Shown: positions 1 through 8,764 of the stretch, piece by piece
Layout of the letters: each line of letters opens with the position of its first letter
Position numbering within the stretch: position 1 is the stretch's first letter
Assembly (NCBI GenBank): GCA_019634615.1
Contig: JAHCAZ010000008.1
Coordinates: 1-64,000 of the forward strand
Direction: 5' to 3'
Length of the DNA stretch: 64,000 nt
DNA from: Opitutaceae bacterium
GTDB taxonomy: Bacteria; Verrucomicrobiota; Verrucomicrobiia; Opitutales; Opitutaceae
Made by a program: the position numbers and the translations under genes
The notes under the pieces: generated by a model
Told to the model about the DNA's origin: nothing
The model's database searches: none
Seen by the model: only the letters and a program-made list of their open reading frames with translations

Positions 1-52
1 GCATCCTCCCTGCTGACTCATCCCGACAATAATGGCACCTATTTGAGGGACA

Positions 53-391
53 CTACACTAGCTCCGCTGCAAGATCTGTAAATTCTTGGTCGTTCCAATT
101 CTCGCCTTTGGATAAGGATACCAAGTCGCTCTTCAATTGGGTGCAGAGCCTTCGCCTTTGCTGTAGCGCCTTCCGTTTTTCAGTTGAGGTAATTAGGCGC
201 AACCCCATGCGGTCACACAGCGAGCCGAATTCCACCAAGCCGCTCAAAAGAGCGTTTACGTATTTCAATAGCTGACTGCCGACTAAGGTGTACAATACGA
301 CGCGTATGCACGTCATCTCCCAGGGGTCGTCGGACTTGAACTCGATCAGCCAAAGAAAATCGTCGTGCGAAAGTCGGAAGGGCAACTGCAT
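53..391 (-). CDS. hypothetical protein, AT-richer orphan
   Basis: Encodes about 112 residues of no family I recognise. The protein is Leu-, Lys- and Arg-rich with few glycines or prolines, so it is probably mostly helical. The second half is basic and could form a long helix or coiled coil. There is no signal peptide and no clear membrane span. The ATG at 391 has no Shine-Dalgarno sequence upstream. The DNA is visibly more AT-rich than the rest of the window and the gene sits beside an IS3 fragment, which suggests acquired DNA. Function unknown. That it is a real gene rests mainly on codon-like composition and the lack of a better frame. Confidence 0.5.
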   Translation of the reverse strand: MQLPFRLSHDDFLWLIEFKSDDPWEMTCIRVVLYTLVGSQLLKYVNALLSGLVEFGSLCDRMGLRLITSTEKRKALQQRRRLCTQLKSDLVSLSKGENWNDQEFTDLAAELV

Positions 392-581
392 AGCTATGGA
401 GGAATGTTAAGACGGGGACGACCCGGGCCCTTCGGATCAAAGACGAGTGTTAGCCGTTCGCCGCGTGAGTCAATCCGCCGATGTCCGAGCGATCAGAAGG
501 AGGGCAGCCGGAAGGGGTCAAACTAAGGTTGCCCTGATTTGACGGACAGCGGACGCGGGATCAAAACCCGAAGGAGTCCAC

Positions 582-926
582 ATGAAAACGCAGATCAGCA
601 AGCCTGTGCATGGCAAGGCGAGCTACACGGAGGAATACAAGCAGCAGACGCTCGAACTCTGGCGTTCGAGCGGCCGGAGCGCAGCGAAGGTCGCCGCGGA
701 GCTGGGGATCCGGCCCGCGTTGATCTTCCGCTGGCAGAAGCAACAACGGGACAAGGAGCACGGCCAGGCGGCGCGCGGAGCGCGCGGCCTGGCGGAACTG
801 GAAGCAGAGAACCGGCGTTTGCGGGAGGAGAACGCCCGGCTGCTGGAGCAGCGCGAAGTCCTAAAAAAATCGCTGGGCATCCTCTTCGAACCGCCGCCGA
901 GAGGTATGCCCAGATCGAGCAACTGA
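582..926 (+). CDS. IS3-family transposase OrfA (DNA-binding subunit)
   Basis: OrfA of an IS3-type element, 114 residues. An N-terminal helix-turn-helix of the HTH_Tnp_1 type covers roughly residues 16-52 (YTEEYKQQTLELW, then AAELGIRPALIFRWQ). A leucine-zipper stretch follows at about 69-100 and would mediate OrfA multimerisation. A good Shine-Dalgarno (AAGGAG, about 571-576) precedes the ATG. A run of seven A at 863-869 is the usual type of slippery site for programmed -1 frameshifting into orfB. OrfB homology does resume in the -1 frame but soon decays, so no full transposase can be made from this copy. Confidence 0.85.
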   Translation: MKTQISKPVHGKASYTEEYKQQTLELWRSSGRSAAKVAAELGIRPALIFRWQKQQRDKEHGQAARGARGLAELEAENRRLREENARLLEQREVLKKSLGILFEPPPRGMPRSSN

Positions 927-1051
927 GCGGACACTACAAGGTGGCGTGGCGATGCGAAGGGGTCCGACCTGACTTATTGATCTTTTTTGGGGCCCCTGCT
1001 CGGTCAAGGGGCGCGCCCACGGCGCACACAGCCGACTCGGAGAAGGTCTAG
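899..1051 (+). pseudogene. IS3 orfB remnant (DDE transposase, truncated)
   Basis: In the -1 frame relative to orfA, residues beginning ERYAQIEQLSGHYKVAW resemble the extreme N-terminus of IS3 OrfB proteins. That is where a frameshift at the A7 tract (863-869) would lead. Similarity fades after about 970 and the frame stops at 1051, so the whole integrase core with its DDE residues is missing. The Fic gene begins on the other side of this truncated end. I could not define terminal inverted repeats or a target-site duplication. Confidence 0.6.
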
Positions 1052-1098
1052 ATTTCCAGGCGGCCCTGCCGGAGCGTCGGCCCCATGCAATCGCGACG

Positions 1099-2475
1099 CT
1101 AACGCCATTGGCGTTGCCACGCGGCGAATTGTGCGGGGCTGAGGCGGTAGCGGGCGAAGTTGCCGGGGTGCAGGCTGGTCAGTTCCGTCTCCGCCAAAAT
1201 GGCGAAGCGCTGCTGCTGGCTCACGTCGGGGATCTGTATCGCCTCCCGCTGCACCAGGGCCGCCGCGGCCTTCTTGTCCAAACCACCCGCGACGACGGCC
1301 GCGATCACCTGGCCGAGCCGTTCGCGGTGACGCAGCCGAAAGGGATCCGGCTCGCCGATCGATTGACGAACGGCGGCGTAGCGGACACATGAGCGCTCGT
1401 AGGCCCACTCGAACACGTCGCGCAGGTAATCCACCCGCCGCAGTTCATAGACCCCCAGAATCGCCTGCATATAGTCGGATTGCGGGACATCCACGAATGA
1501 CAGGGGGCCGAGATTGCGCTGCACCAGAGGAATGTTGGCCGCCAGGCGCGAGACGCGTTTGTTGACGTCCTCGAACGGCTGCAGATAGGGCAGGTGAACC
1601 ATGGCGAAGAACGCCTGCTCGAAGGCGTCTTCAATGGCTGCAGCAGTCAGGAGAATCTGGTCGAAGCACTCCTCAATCGCCGATGGCACCTCCAAGGGGT
1701 GAAAGACCGAGCCGGCGATCGCGACGGCATGGGTGCGCAGGCGTCCGCCACCCGCCGGGTCGGGCAACAGATTATCCGACAGGAGGGCGTGCAGGTTACA
1801 GAGAGTGTAGCGGTTGAAGCCGATCTCCGCGGCCTGCTCGGCCAACAGTTCAATGGCGGCCCTGTGGTTGAGGATCATCTGGGTCTCCTTGGCGGCCTTG
1901 CCGTCGGCGCCTTCGCCCAACTCCAGGAGTCGCTGCGTCTCCAGCAGGGAGTAGGTGTTGCCCTCGAGTCTGCTCGAATTCCACGACAGATCGATCAGGA
2001 GCCGATCCATCACCTTGCGCAGATAGGTGCCGGCGGGCTGAGCCTCGCCCGGCGTGCGGCCGAGTTCCGCCAGCTTGCGGCGCAGGCTATCGGGCAGGTA
2101 GCCGGTTACGTTCGGACGGTAACTTTCCAGGAATGACCGATCGTATCCCACCGGGTGGCGCTGGCTGGCAGGGCGCCGAACCAAACGCCTGATCTCGTGG
2201 GCGGCCGGAGAGAGTTCCCGATCGAAGGCGCTATCGACGGTCGCTGACGGCTCGCGCGTTGCGACTTGGGGTAATTGGTAGCGGGTGCCGGCACCCGACC
2301 CCTGGGCGGCGAGGCGTCCGGAGGCGAGCAAGGTTGCCAACCGGCGCTGCAGGGTCCGTCGGGCCAAGGGCTGGCTGAGCTTGCCGGCGATTTCTTCCAG
2401 GGACGCTGGCTGTGCAAGCTGCGCCAAAGCGTTGAGAACGTCAGCGAGATCGGAATCGGCGATCTTTTTTGGCAT
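1099..2475 (-). CDS. Fic-family protein with N-terminal winged helix; degenerate Fic motif
   Basis: 458 residues. Residues 1-70 look like a winged helix-turn-helix (LEEIAGKLSQPLARRTLQRRL, then LLASGRL and a wing). The Fic domain follows. A class II-type inhibitory motif is present at about 167-173 (SSRLEGN, with E171 as the expected regulatory glutamate). The core Fic motif reads QPFEDVNKR at 299-307 instead of HPFxxGN(G/K)R, so the catalytic His is Gln299 and the first Gly is Val304. Asn305, Lys306 and Arg307 are kept. Canonical Fic enzymes transfer AMP to Ser/Thr/Tyr hydroxyls; without the His such activity is doubtful. Such variants exist among Fic relatives as far as I recall. The wing domain and the upstream palindrome suggest an autoregulated DNA-binding protein. 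Confidence 0.85.
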   Translation of the reverse strand: MPKKIADSDLADVLNALAQLAQPASLEEIAGKLSQPLARRTLQRRLATLLASGRLAAQGSGAGTRYQLPQVATREPSATVDSAFDRELSPAAHEIRRLVRRPASQRHPVGYDRSFLESYRPNVTGYLPDSLRRKLAELGRTPGEAQPAGTYLRKVMDRLLIDLSWNSSRLEGNTYSLLETQRLLELGEGADGKAAKETQMILNHRAAIELLAEQAAEIGFNRYTLCNLHALLSDNLLPDPAGGGRLRTHAVAIAGSVFHPLEVPSAIEECFDQILLTAAAIEDAFEQAFFAMVHLPYLQPFEDVNKRVSRLAANIPLVQRNLGPLSFVDVPQSDYMQAILGVYELRRVDYLRDVFEWAYERSCVRYAAVRQSIGEPDPFRLRHRERLGQVIAAVVAGGLDKKAAAALVQREAIQIPDVSQQQRFAILAETELTSLHPGNFARYRLSPAQFAAWQRQWR

Positions 2476-2486
2476 GGGACTCGTTG

Positions 2487-2550
2487 TGGCGCAAATGGGC
2501 CAATTGCGCCATATAAAAATTTATATGGCGCAATATACGCAATGGCGCCA
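2487..2550. promoter_or_regulatory. palindromic operator upstream of the Fic gene
   Basis: A perfect 14-bp inverted repeat occupies 2504-2533: TTGCGCCATATAAA, two central bases, then TTTATATGGCGCAA. Further copies of the same half-site flank it: TGGCGCAA at 2487-2494 and TGGCGCCA at 2543-2550. The cluster starts 12 bp upstream of the Fic start codon (2475), where the minus-strand promoter should lie. The repeated GGCGCAA word, dyad symmetry and AT-rich centre are typical of a repressor site. The winged-helix N-terminus of the Fic protein is the obvious candidate ligand, by inference only. Confidence 0.7.
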
Positions 2551-2694
2551 CAAAGAGGGTGCTGCGCAGGAATCACACTTGTCATTATGGAACAATATCT
2601 TAACATGAAGGCTGATCCCTCCTCAGGGCTGCTACCCGACCCGCTAAGCGTCCAAGATCTGAAGGACGAGCAATCCGAAGGGGTCCAACCCACA

Positions 2695-2795
2695 ATCCCA
2701 ATCGCGGAAACGCGGAAGGGCGAAAGCGCGGAAAAGTGACCGGCTCGATTCCGCGTCTCCGTCCTTCCGCGCTTCCGCGATTGACGGTTTGGGAT
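2695..2795. repeat. long imperfect palindrome of CGCGGAA words
   Basis: The left arm (2695-2733) and right arm (2749-2795) are inverted copies, apart from an insertion of about nine bases and a few mismatches. Each arm is made of repeated CGCGGAA/GCGGAAG-like words. It ends 5 bp before the stop codon of the minus-strand pilT-like gene, so the RNA hairpin could stop or protect that transcript. There is no T-tract, so I do not call it a simple intrinsic terminator. Confidence 0.7.
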
Positions 2796-2799
2796 GCGC

Positions 2800-3876
2800 T
2801 CAGTGACCGCCCTCGAGGTCGCCCGGTTTCAGCAGCGGGGCGAAGAGGGCCTTGTTGGCGGCCTTCATGTAGGCCTCCTTGGCCTCGATGGTGCCGTCCT
2901 TCACGCGCGCCATGAGGCTGTTGTCCATCGTGATCATGCCGTCGGCGCCGCTGCTCTCGATGATCGACTTGATGTTGGCGATCTGGCCGCTGCGGATCGT
3001 GTTGGGCAGGGCCTCGTGCGTGAGGAGGATCTCGTGGACGGCGCACCGGCCCTTGGGGATGCGCTTGCAGAGGAGCTGGGCGACGACGCCCGCGAGGCAG
3101 CTCGAGAGCATGACGCGCACCTGGTTCTGCTCGTCGGCCGGGAAGGTGTTGATGATGCGGTCGACCGTCTTCGGGGCGTTGTTGGTGTGCAGCGTGCCGA
3201 AGACGAGCATGCCCATCGAGGCGCAGCCGAGCGCGAGCTTGATGGTCTCCATCTCGCGCATCTCGCCAAGCAGAAGGATGTCCGGGTCGTGCCGCATGGC
3301 GCCCTTGAGCGCGGCGGCGAAGGAACCCGTGTGCTCGCCGACCTCGCGGTGGACGATCACGGACTTCTTCACGGGGTGCACGAACTCGATCGGGTCCTCG
3401 ATTGTGATGATGTGCCGCCCGAGGTTCGTGTTGATGTAGTCGATCATCGCCGCGAGCGTCGTGGACTTGCCGGAACCGGTGGGACCGGTGACGACCACGA
3501 GACCCTGATCGAGGTGGCAGAGTTTCTTGAGCGCCTCGGGGAGGTTGAGCTGCTCGAAGGTGAGGATCTTTGCCGGGATCTGGCGGAAGACGGCGGCTTG
3601 GCCCCAGTGGTTGTAGAGGTAATTGCCGCGGAAGCGGGCGAGGCCGGGGATCTCGTGAGCGAGGTCGAGGTCCTTTTTGTCGAGGAACTCCTCCCAGCGC
3701 TTGGCGGGGCAGATTTCCTTGAGGAGCGACTCCATCGTCCGCGCGTCGAGCGGCGAGTCGGAGAGCGGCTGCAGCGCGCCCGAGGCGCGCGTCTTGGGCG
3801 GGAGGCCGACGGTGAGGTGCAGGTCGGAGCCGCCCTTTTCGAGCATGGCTTTGAGGAGGGAATCGATGGCGGCCAT
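2800..3876 (-). CDS. PilT-like twitching-motility/secretion ATPase, copy A
   Basis: 358 residues, close to normal PilT length. PilT hexamers hydrolyse ATP at the inner membrane to depolymerise type IV pili. Visible motifs are the N-terminal GGSDLHLTVG segment at about 15-24, Walker A GPTGSGKS with Lys137, an Asp box (TIEDPIEF), Walker B with its acidic residues (DILLLGEMRE) and a His box (GTLHTN). The ATG at 3876 gives MAAIDSLLKAMLEKGGSDLHL, the usual PilT N-terminus. It starts 2 bp after the stop of copy B, so the two are surely cotranscribed. No pilin or assembly gene is nearby. The symbol is withheld because the two paralogues cannot be told apart by function. Confidence 0.9.
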   Translation of the reverse strand: MAAIDSLLKAMLEKGGSDLHLTVGLPPKTRASGALQPLSDSPLDARTMESLLKEICPAKRWEEFLDKKDLDLAHEIPGLARFRGNYLYNHWGQAAVFRQIPAKILTFEQLNLPEALKKLCHLDQGLVVVTGPTGSGKSTTLAAMIDYINTNLGRHIITIEDPIEFVHPVKKSVIVHREVGEHTGSFAAALKGAMRHDPDILLLGEMREMETIKLALGCASMGMLVFGTLHTNNAPKTVDRIINTFPADEQNQVRVMLSSCLAGVVAQLLCKRIPKGRCAVHEILLTHEALPNTIRSGQIANIKSIIESSGADGMITMDNSLMARVKDGTIEAKEAYMKAANKALFAPLLKPGDLEGGH

Positions 3877-3878
3877 GG

Positions 3879-5273
3879 TCAGGAAATCTTCTGCTTGAGG
3901 ACGCGGTTGACGATGTTGGCCTGGGCGACCTCGGCGGAGATGCGTTTCTCCTGCCAGAGGCCGAAGACCACGTTGTCCATGAGGCACATGCCCTCCTTCA
4001 CGCCGGTCTCCATGGTGTTGCGCAGGCCGGCGGACTTCCCCTCGCGGATGAGGTTCTGGATCGCGGTGTTGCTGACGAGGATCTCGCAGGCGAGGGCGAG
4101 GTGGCCGTCGGTCGCGGGCAGGAGGCGTTGGCAGACGATGCCGCGGAGGCTCTCGGCCACGCTCGCGCGAATCTGGGTCTGCTGCGAGGGCGGGAACACG
4201 TCGAGCAGGCGGTTGAGGGTCGTGGCGGCGTCGCTCGTGTGCATGGTGCCGATGACGAGGTGACCGGTCTCGGAGGCGCTGATCGCCATCTCGATCGTCT
4301 CGAGGTCGCGGAGCTCGCCGATGACGATGATGTCGGGATCCTCGCGGAGGGCGCCCTTGAGCGCGCTGAAAAACGACCGTGTGTGTGGGCCGACCTCGCG
4401 TTGGGTGACGTTGCAGCCCTTGGCGGGCTGCACGACCTCGATGGGGTCCTCGACCGTGATGATGTGGTCGGTCCGCGTCTCGTTGAGGTGCGCGACCATG
4501 GAGGCGAGGGTGGTGGTCTTGCCGGAGCCGACCGGGCCGGTGATGAGGATGAGGCCGTTGTGGTACGAGAGCATCTTCATCAGCGTCTCGTAGTGCTTGG
4601 CGAAGCCGAGGTCGGCGAGGTTGCGGACCTTGTCGGGCACCATGCGGTAGGCGCCGGCTGCGCCGTTCTTGTGGAACATCAGGTTGACGCGGTAGCGGTC
4701 GGTGCCGCTCAGCGCCAGGGCGTAGTCGTAGTCCTTTTTCTCGAGGAAGATCTCGCGTTGGTGACCCGCCATGAGGGCGAGGTTGAGGCGCAGCGTGTCT
4801 GAGGCGGTGAGCACGTGCTCGGAAAGGTAGGAGAGGGCGCGGTTTTTTCGGATGAACGGGCGGGCGCCGGTGGAGAGGTGCAGGTCGCTGGCACCGAAGC
4901 GGGCGCAGTCCTTGAGGAGGGTGCGCATGCCGTCGGCGACCTGGTCGTCGGTCATGGTGGCGACCTTCTCGAAGGCGAACCGCGGCTGCGGCGCGACGAG
5001 GCGGCCGGTGGCGGACTCGGCGGATTCGGCCGGCGCCTCGTCGGCGAACGGGTCATCGGCCGGTGGGCCCTTGGCGGCCTTGTTCATGGCCAGGCCGGCG
5101 ACCTTCTCGAGGGTCTCGATGTCGTGGACGAGGCCGTCGTCGATGAGCTTCTGCGCGAAGTCCATCAGCTCCGCGCCGTCGCCGAGCGCCGCGCGCACGG
5201 CCTGGGCCTGCGTCACGGTGAAGAGGTTCTGGTCGAGGCCAAGCCGGACCAGCCAGAGTGTGTCGTTGTTCAT
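3879..5273 (-). CDS. PilT-like ATPase, copy B, with N-terminal extension
   Basis: 464 residues. The Walker A lysine is Lys252 (GPVGSGKT), against Lys137 in copy A, so this paralogue carries about 115 extra N-terminal residues before the GASDLHLSTGARP segment. The extension has a helical first half followed by an acidic Ala/Pro/Asp-rich linker, and looks like a degenerate N-terminal module of GspE/PilB-type ATPases (inference). The rest has an Asp box (TVEDPIEV), Walker B (DIIVIGELRDLET) and His box (GTMHTS). The ATG at 5273 is chosen because MNNDTLW begins the conserved extension. It is first in a two-gene operon, divergent from ettA. Confidence 0.88.
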   Translation of the reverse strand: MNNDTLWLVRLGLDQNLFTVTQAQAVRAALGDGAELMDFAQKLIDDGLVHDIETLEKVAGLAMNKAAKGPPADDPFADEAPAESAESATGRLVAPQPRFAFEKVATMTDDQVADGMRTLLKDCARFGASDLHLSTGARPFIRKNRALSYLSEHVLTASDTLRLNLALMAGHQREIFLEKKDYDYALALSGTDRYRVNLMFHKNGAAGAYRMVPDKVRNLADLGFAKHYETLMKMLSYHNGLILITGPVGSGKTTTLASMVAHLNETRTDHIITVEDPIEVVQPAKGCNVTQREVGPHTRSFFSALKGALREDPDIIVIGELRDLETIEMAISASETGHLVIGTMHTSDAATTLNRLLDVFPPSQQTQIRASVAESLRGIVCQRLLPATDGHLALACEILVSNTAIQNLIREGKSAGLRNTMETGVKEGMCLMDNVVFGLWQEKRISAEVAQANIVNRVLKQKIS

Positions 5274-5381
5274 GCCGCGGGGTAGGCCGCGGAATCTCGT
5301 GGGTCGGGCTGGGGGAGTCGAGGCGGAAGAGGAAAGGCTTAAATCTTGCACGCTTCCGGCCGGCGCGCCCTCCTTCCGGCC

Positions 5382-7066
<1,685 letters not shown>

Positions 7067-7067
<1 letters not shown>

Positions 7068-7110
7068 CGCTGAACGCCGAACGCTGAACGCCGAACGCTG
7101 AATGCCGAAG
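7067..7110. repeat. short tandem array of AACGCTG/AACGCCG words
   Basis: Immediately after ettA, about six copies of a 7-base word alternate between AACGCTG and AACGCCG, the last being slightly degraded. The array overlaps the ettA stop codon region. It may act as part of a 3' structure or be a relic of a repeat expansion. It belongs with the word-iterated palindromes noted elsewhere in this window. Confidence 0.7.
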
Positions 7111-7120
7111 CGACGAACAT

Positions 7121-7199
7121 GGGAACGCTGATCTTCGCTGATCTACGCTTATATCGGCCTAGGTTGGATTAGCGTGGATCAGCGTAGATCAGCGTTCCC
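7121..7199. repeat. palindrome of GCTGATC/GCGTAGATC words between ettA and msrA
   Basis: The left arm, from 7121 (GGGAACGCTGATC), pairs with the right arm ending at 7199 (GATCAGCGTTCCC). Within each arm a word of 9-10 bases (CGCTGATCTA-like) is repeated two or three times with variation. The outer 13 bases of the two arms are perfect complements. It lies between two plus-strand genes and may end ettA transcription, though it lacks a clean U-tract. Confidence 0.75.
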
Positions 7200-7268
7200 C
7201 TTGGTTTGGGTACATTTGCGTTCGGCCGCTTGCATGGAATAGTTGGGTGACTTGCGTATCTCACCCAT

Positions 7269-7895
7269 ATGATTCGCCCTGCCCTAGCTTTGCTTCTTGG
7301 AACGCTCGTGCTTTCTTCCTGTTCACCACCGCCTATGACTTCGGCTGAAAGACCCTCCACTTCAACCTCCACGTCCTCCCATTTCCTTGTCCTCGGCGGC
7401 GGGTGCTTCTGGTGCACCGAGGCGGCGTACCAGCTTCTCCCCGGGGTGAAGTCGGTCGTGAGCGGTTACGCCGGCGGTCATCGCGCGAACCCGACCTACG
7501 AGCAGATCTGCACCGGGACGACCGGCCATGCGGAGGTGATCCGCGTCGAGTTCGACCCGGCGCAGACCTCGCTGGAGCGACTGCTGGAGTTCTTCTGGGA
7601 CGCGCACGATCCGACCCAGGTCGATGGCCAGGGCAACGACCACGGGCCGCAGTACCGCTCGATCATCCTCTACACCGACGAGGCCCAGCGCCTCGCGGCC
7701 GAGAAGTCGCGCACTGCGGCGCAGGCTGATTTCCGCGACCCGATCACGACCGAGATCGTGCCCCTCGAGAAGTTCTGGCCCGCCGAGGCGTATCACCAGG
7801 ACTATTTCGCGAAGCACCCGAACGAAGGCTATTGCCGCTTCGTCATCGCGCCGAAGGTGAAGAAGCTGGAGAAGCAGCTCGGGTCGGGGAAGTAG
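7269..7895 (+). CDS. msrA: peptide methionine sulfoxide reductase A, predicted lipoprotein
   Basis: 208 residues. MsrA reduces S-methionine sulfoxide in proteins using its active-site cysteine. The motif GGGCFWCTEAAYQ is clear, with catalytic Cys46. The conserved GYAGG, YxxxxTGHAEVIRVEFDP and HDPTQVDGQGNDHGPQYRS segments follow. The N-terminus is a hydrophobic signal ending in a lipobox, LSSC with Cys18, so the enzyme should be exported and lipid-anchored rather than cytoplasmic. A Ser/Thr/Pro-rich linker separates anchor and domain. It converges on pcm, with a REP-like doublet between them. Confidence 0.93.
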   Translation: MIRPALALLLGTLVLSSCSPPPMTSAERPSTSTSTSSHFLVLGGGCFWCTEAAYQLLPGVKSVVSGYAGGHRANPTYEQICTGTTGHAEVIRVEFDPAQTSLERLLEFFWDAHDPTQVDGQGNDHGPQYRSIILYTDEAQRLAAEKSRTAAQADFRDPITTEIVPLEKFWPAEAYHQDYFAKHPNEGYCRFVIAPKVKKLEKQLGSGK

Positions 7896-7964
7896 GCCGC
7901 GAGCTTGCTCGCGCTCCGTACGGCGTTCGTCCGCCAATCAAGCGCCCGCAAGCGGGCGGCCTAC
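7892..7964. repeat. REP-like doublet (inverted pair) between msrA and pcm
   Basis: The outer arms GTAGGCCGC (7892-7900) and GCGGCCTAC (7956-7964) are exact complements. Inside each lies its own small hairpin: GCGAGCTTGCTCGC at 7899-7912 and CGCCCGCAAGCGGGCG at 7943-7958. Two head-to-head units, each starting with GTAG and followed by a hairpin, are the architecture of REP/REPIN elements mobilised by RAYT transposases. It overlaps the last codons of both convergent genes, so it could also serve as a bidirectional terminator; a T6 run follows at 7966 on the plus strand. Confidence 0.75.
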
Positions 7965-8668
7965 GTTTTTTCATTATCCTTCTCCCGCGTGAACGGCACG
8001 AACCGCACCGGCAGCAGGTTACGCTGGTGCAGTTTTCCCTTGGACTTGGTCACGAGCATCAGCTCCTGGCCGCCGTGCTGCGGGCCGACCGGGATCACCA
8101 GGCGTCCGCCCTCGGCGAGTTGGTCGAGCAGGGCCGGGGGGATGGTGTCGGGGGCGGCGGTGACGACGATGGCATCGAACGGCGCTTCGTCCGGCCAGCC
8201 TTGGTATCCGTCGCCGGCGCGCACGCGCACCTGGTCGTAGCCGAGCTCGCGCAGCGTGCCCGCCGCGCGCTCCGCCAGCGCGGGGATGATCTCGATCGTG
8301 AAGACCCTGGCGCCCATCGCGGCCAGGATCGCGGCCTGGTAGCCGGAGCCCGTGCCGATCTCGAGGACCTTCTCGCCGGGTTTGATGGCCACGGCCTCGG
8401 TCATGAAGGCGACGATGAACGGCTGAGAGATGGTCTGCCCGTGGCCGATGGGCAGCGGGTGGTCCGCGTAAGCCTCGCGTTGCACGTCGGCCGGCACGAA
8501 GCGGTGCCGCGGCACCGCGCGCAGGGCCGCGAGGGTGGGGCGATGGGTGACGCCGCGGGCGATGATCTGTTCCTCGATCATGCGTGTAACCGCTTCATCC
8601 CCGGCGGCGAGGGCGGTCGGTGCCGCGAGGAGCAGCCCGGAAAGCAGGCGTGAAATCCCGGCGTGCAT
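7961..8668 (-). CDS. pcm: protein-L-isoaspartate O-methyltransferase, exported
   Basis: 235 residues. It methylates L-isoaspartyl residues in damaged proteins with S-adenosylmethionine, starting their repair. Family segments seen are PRHRFVP, YADHPLPIGHGQTISQP (active-site loop), the SAM-binding VLEIGTGSGYQAAILA, and GDGYQGWPDEAPFDAIVVTAA. The first 22 residues (MHAGISRLLSGLLLAAPTAL and on) form a Sec-type signal peptide, so a periplasmic enzyme is likely, as for a minority of Pcm proteins. The ATG at 8668 is needed for this signal. Divergent from the Hsp33-like gene, with a CCGCAGGC/GCCTGCGG inverted repeat (8695-8702/8720-8727) in the shared promoter region. Confidence 0.93.
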   Translation of the reverse strand: MHAGISRLLSGLLLAAPTALAAGDEAVTRMIEEQIIARGVTHRPTLAALRAVPRHRFVPADVQREAYADHPLPIGHGQTISQPFIVAFMTEAVAIKPGEKVLEIGTGSGYQAAILAAMGARVFTIEIIPALAERAAGTLRELGYDQVRVRAGDGYQGWPDEAPFDAIVVTAAPDTIPPALLDQLAEGGRLVIPVGPQHGGQELMLVTKSKGKLHQRNLLPVRFVPFTREKDNEKT

Positions 8669-8764
8669 GCGGGAGAAAGTACACCGCGCCGCGCCCGCAG
8701 GCAAGTCGGCCCGGCGACCGCCTGCGGACTTGAGATTCAGCCCGGACCTGACTCCCTTCGCTCC

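Larger units (their letters stand above)
2476..2799. other. intergenic region between the Fic gene and the pilT-like gene
   Basis: 324 bp without a convincing gene. It holds the Fic operator cluster (2487-2550), a short AT-rich stretch to about 2640, a GAAGGGGTCC word at 2677 that also occurs at 511 and 956 around the IS3 fragment, and a large palindrome (2695-2795) next to the end of the pilT-like gene. A short plus-strand frame through this region has no family resemblance and is not called. Confidence 0.7.

Noticed and set aside
1100..1120. Small palindrome AACGCCA/TGGCGTT at the end of the Fic gene as a second operator
   Set aside because: It lies inside the coding end, is only 7 bp per arm and differs from the GGCGCAA operator word; probably chance.
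2275..2739. Plus-strand frame over the Fic promoter
   Set aside because: It is antisense to the Fic N-terminus and runs through the operator palindrome; no domain.
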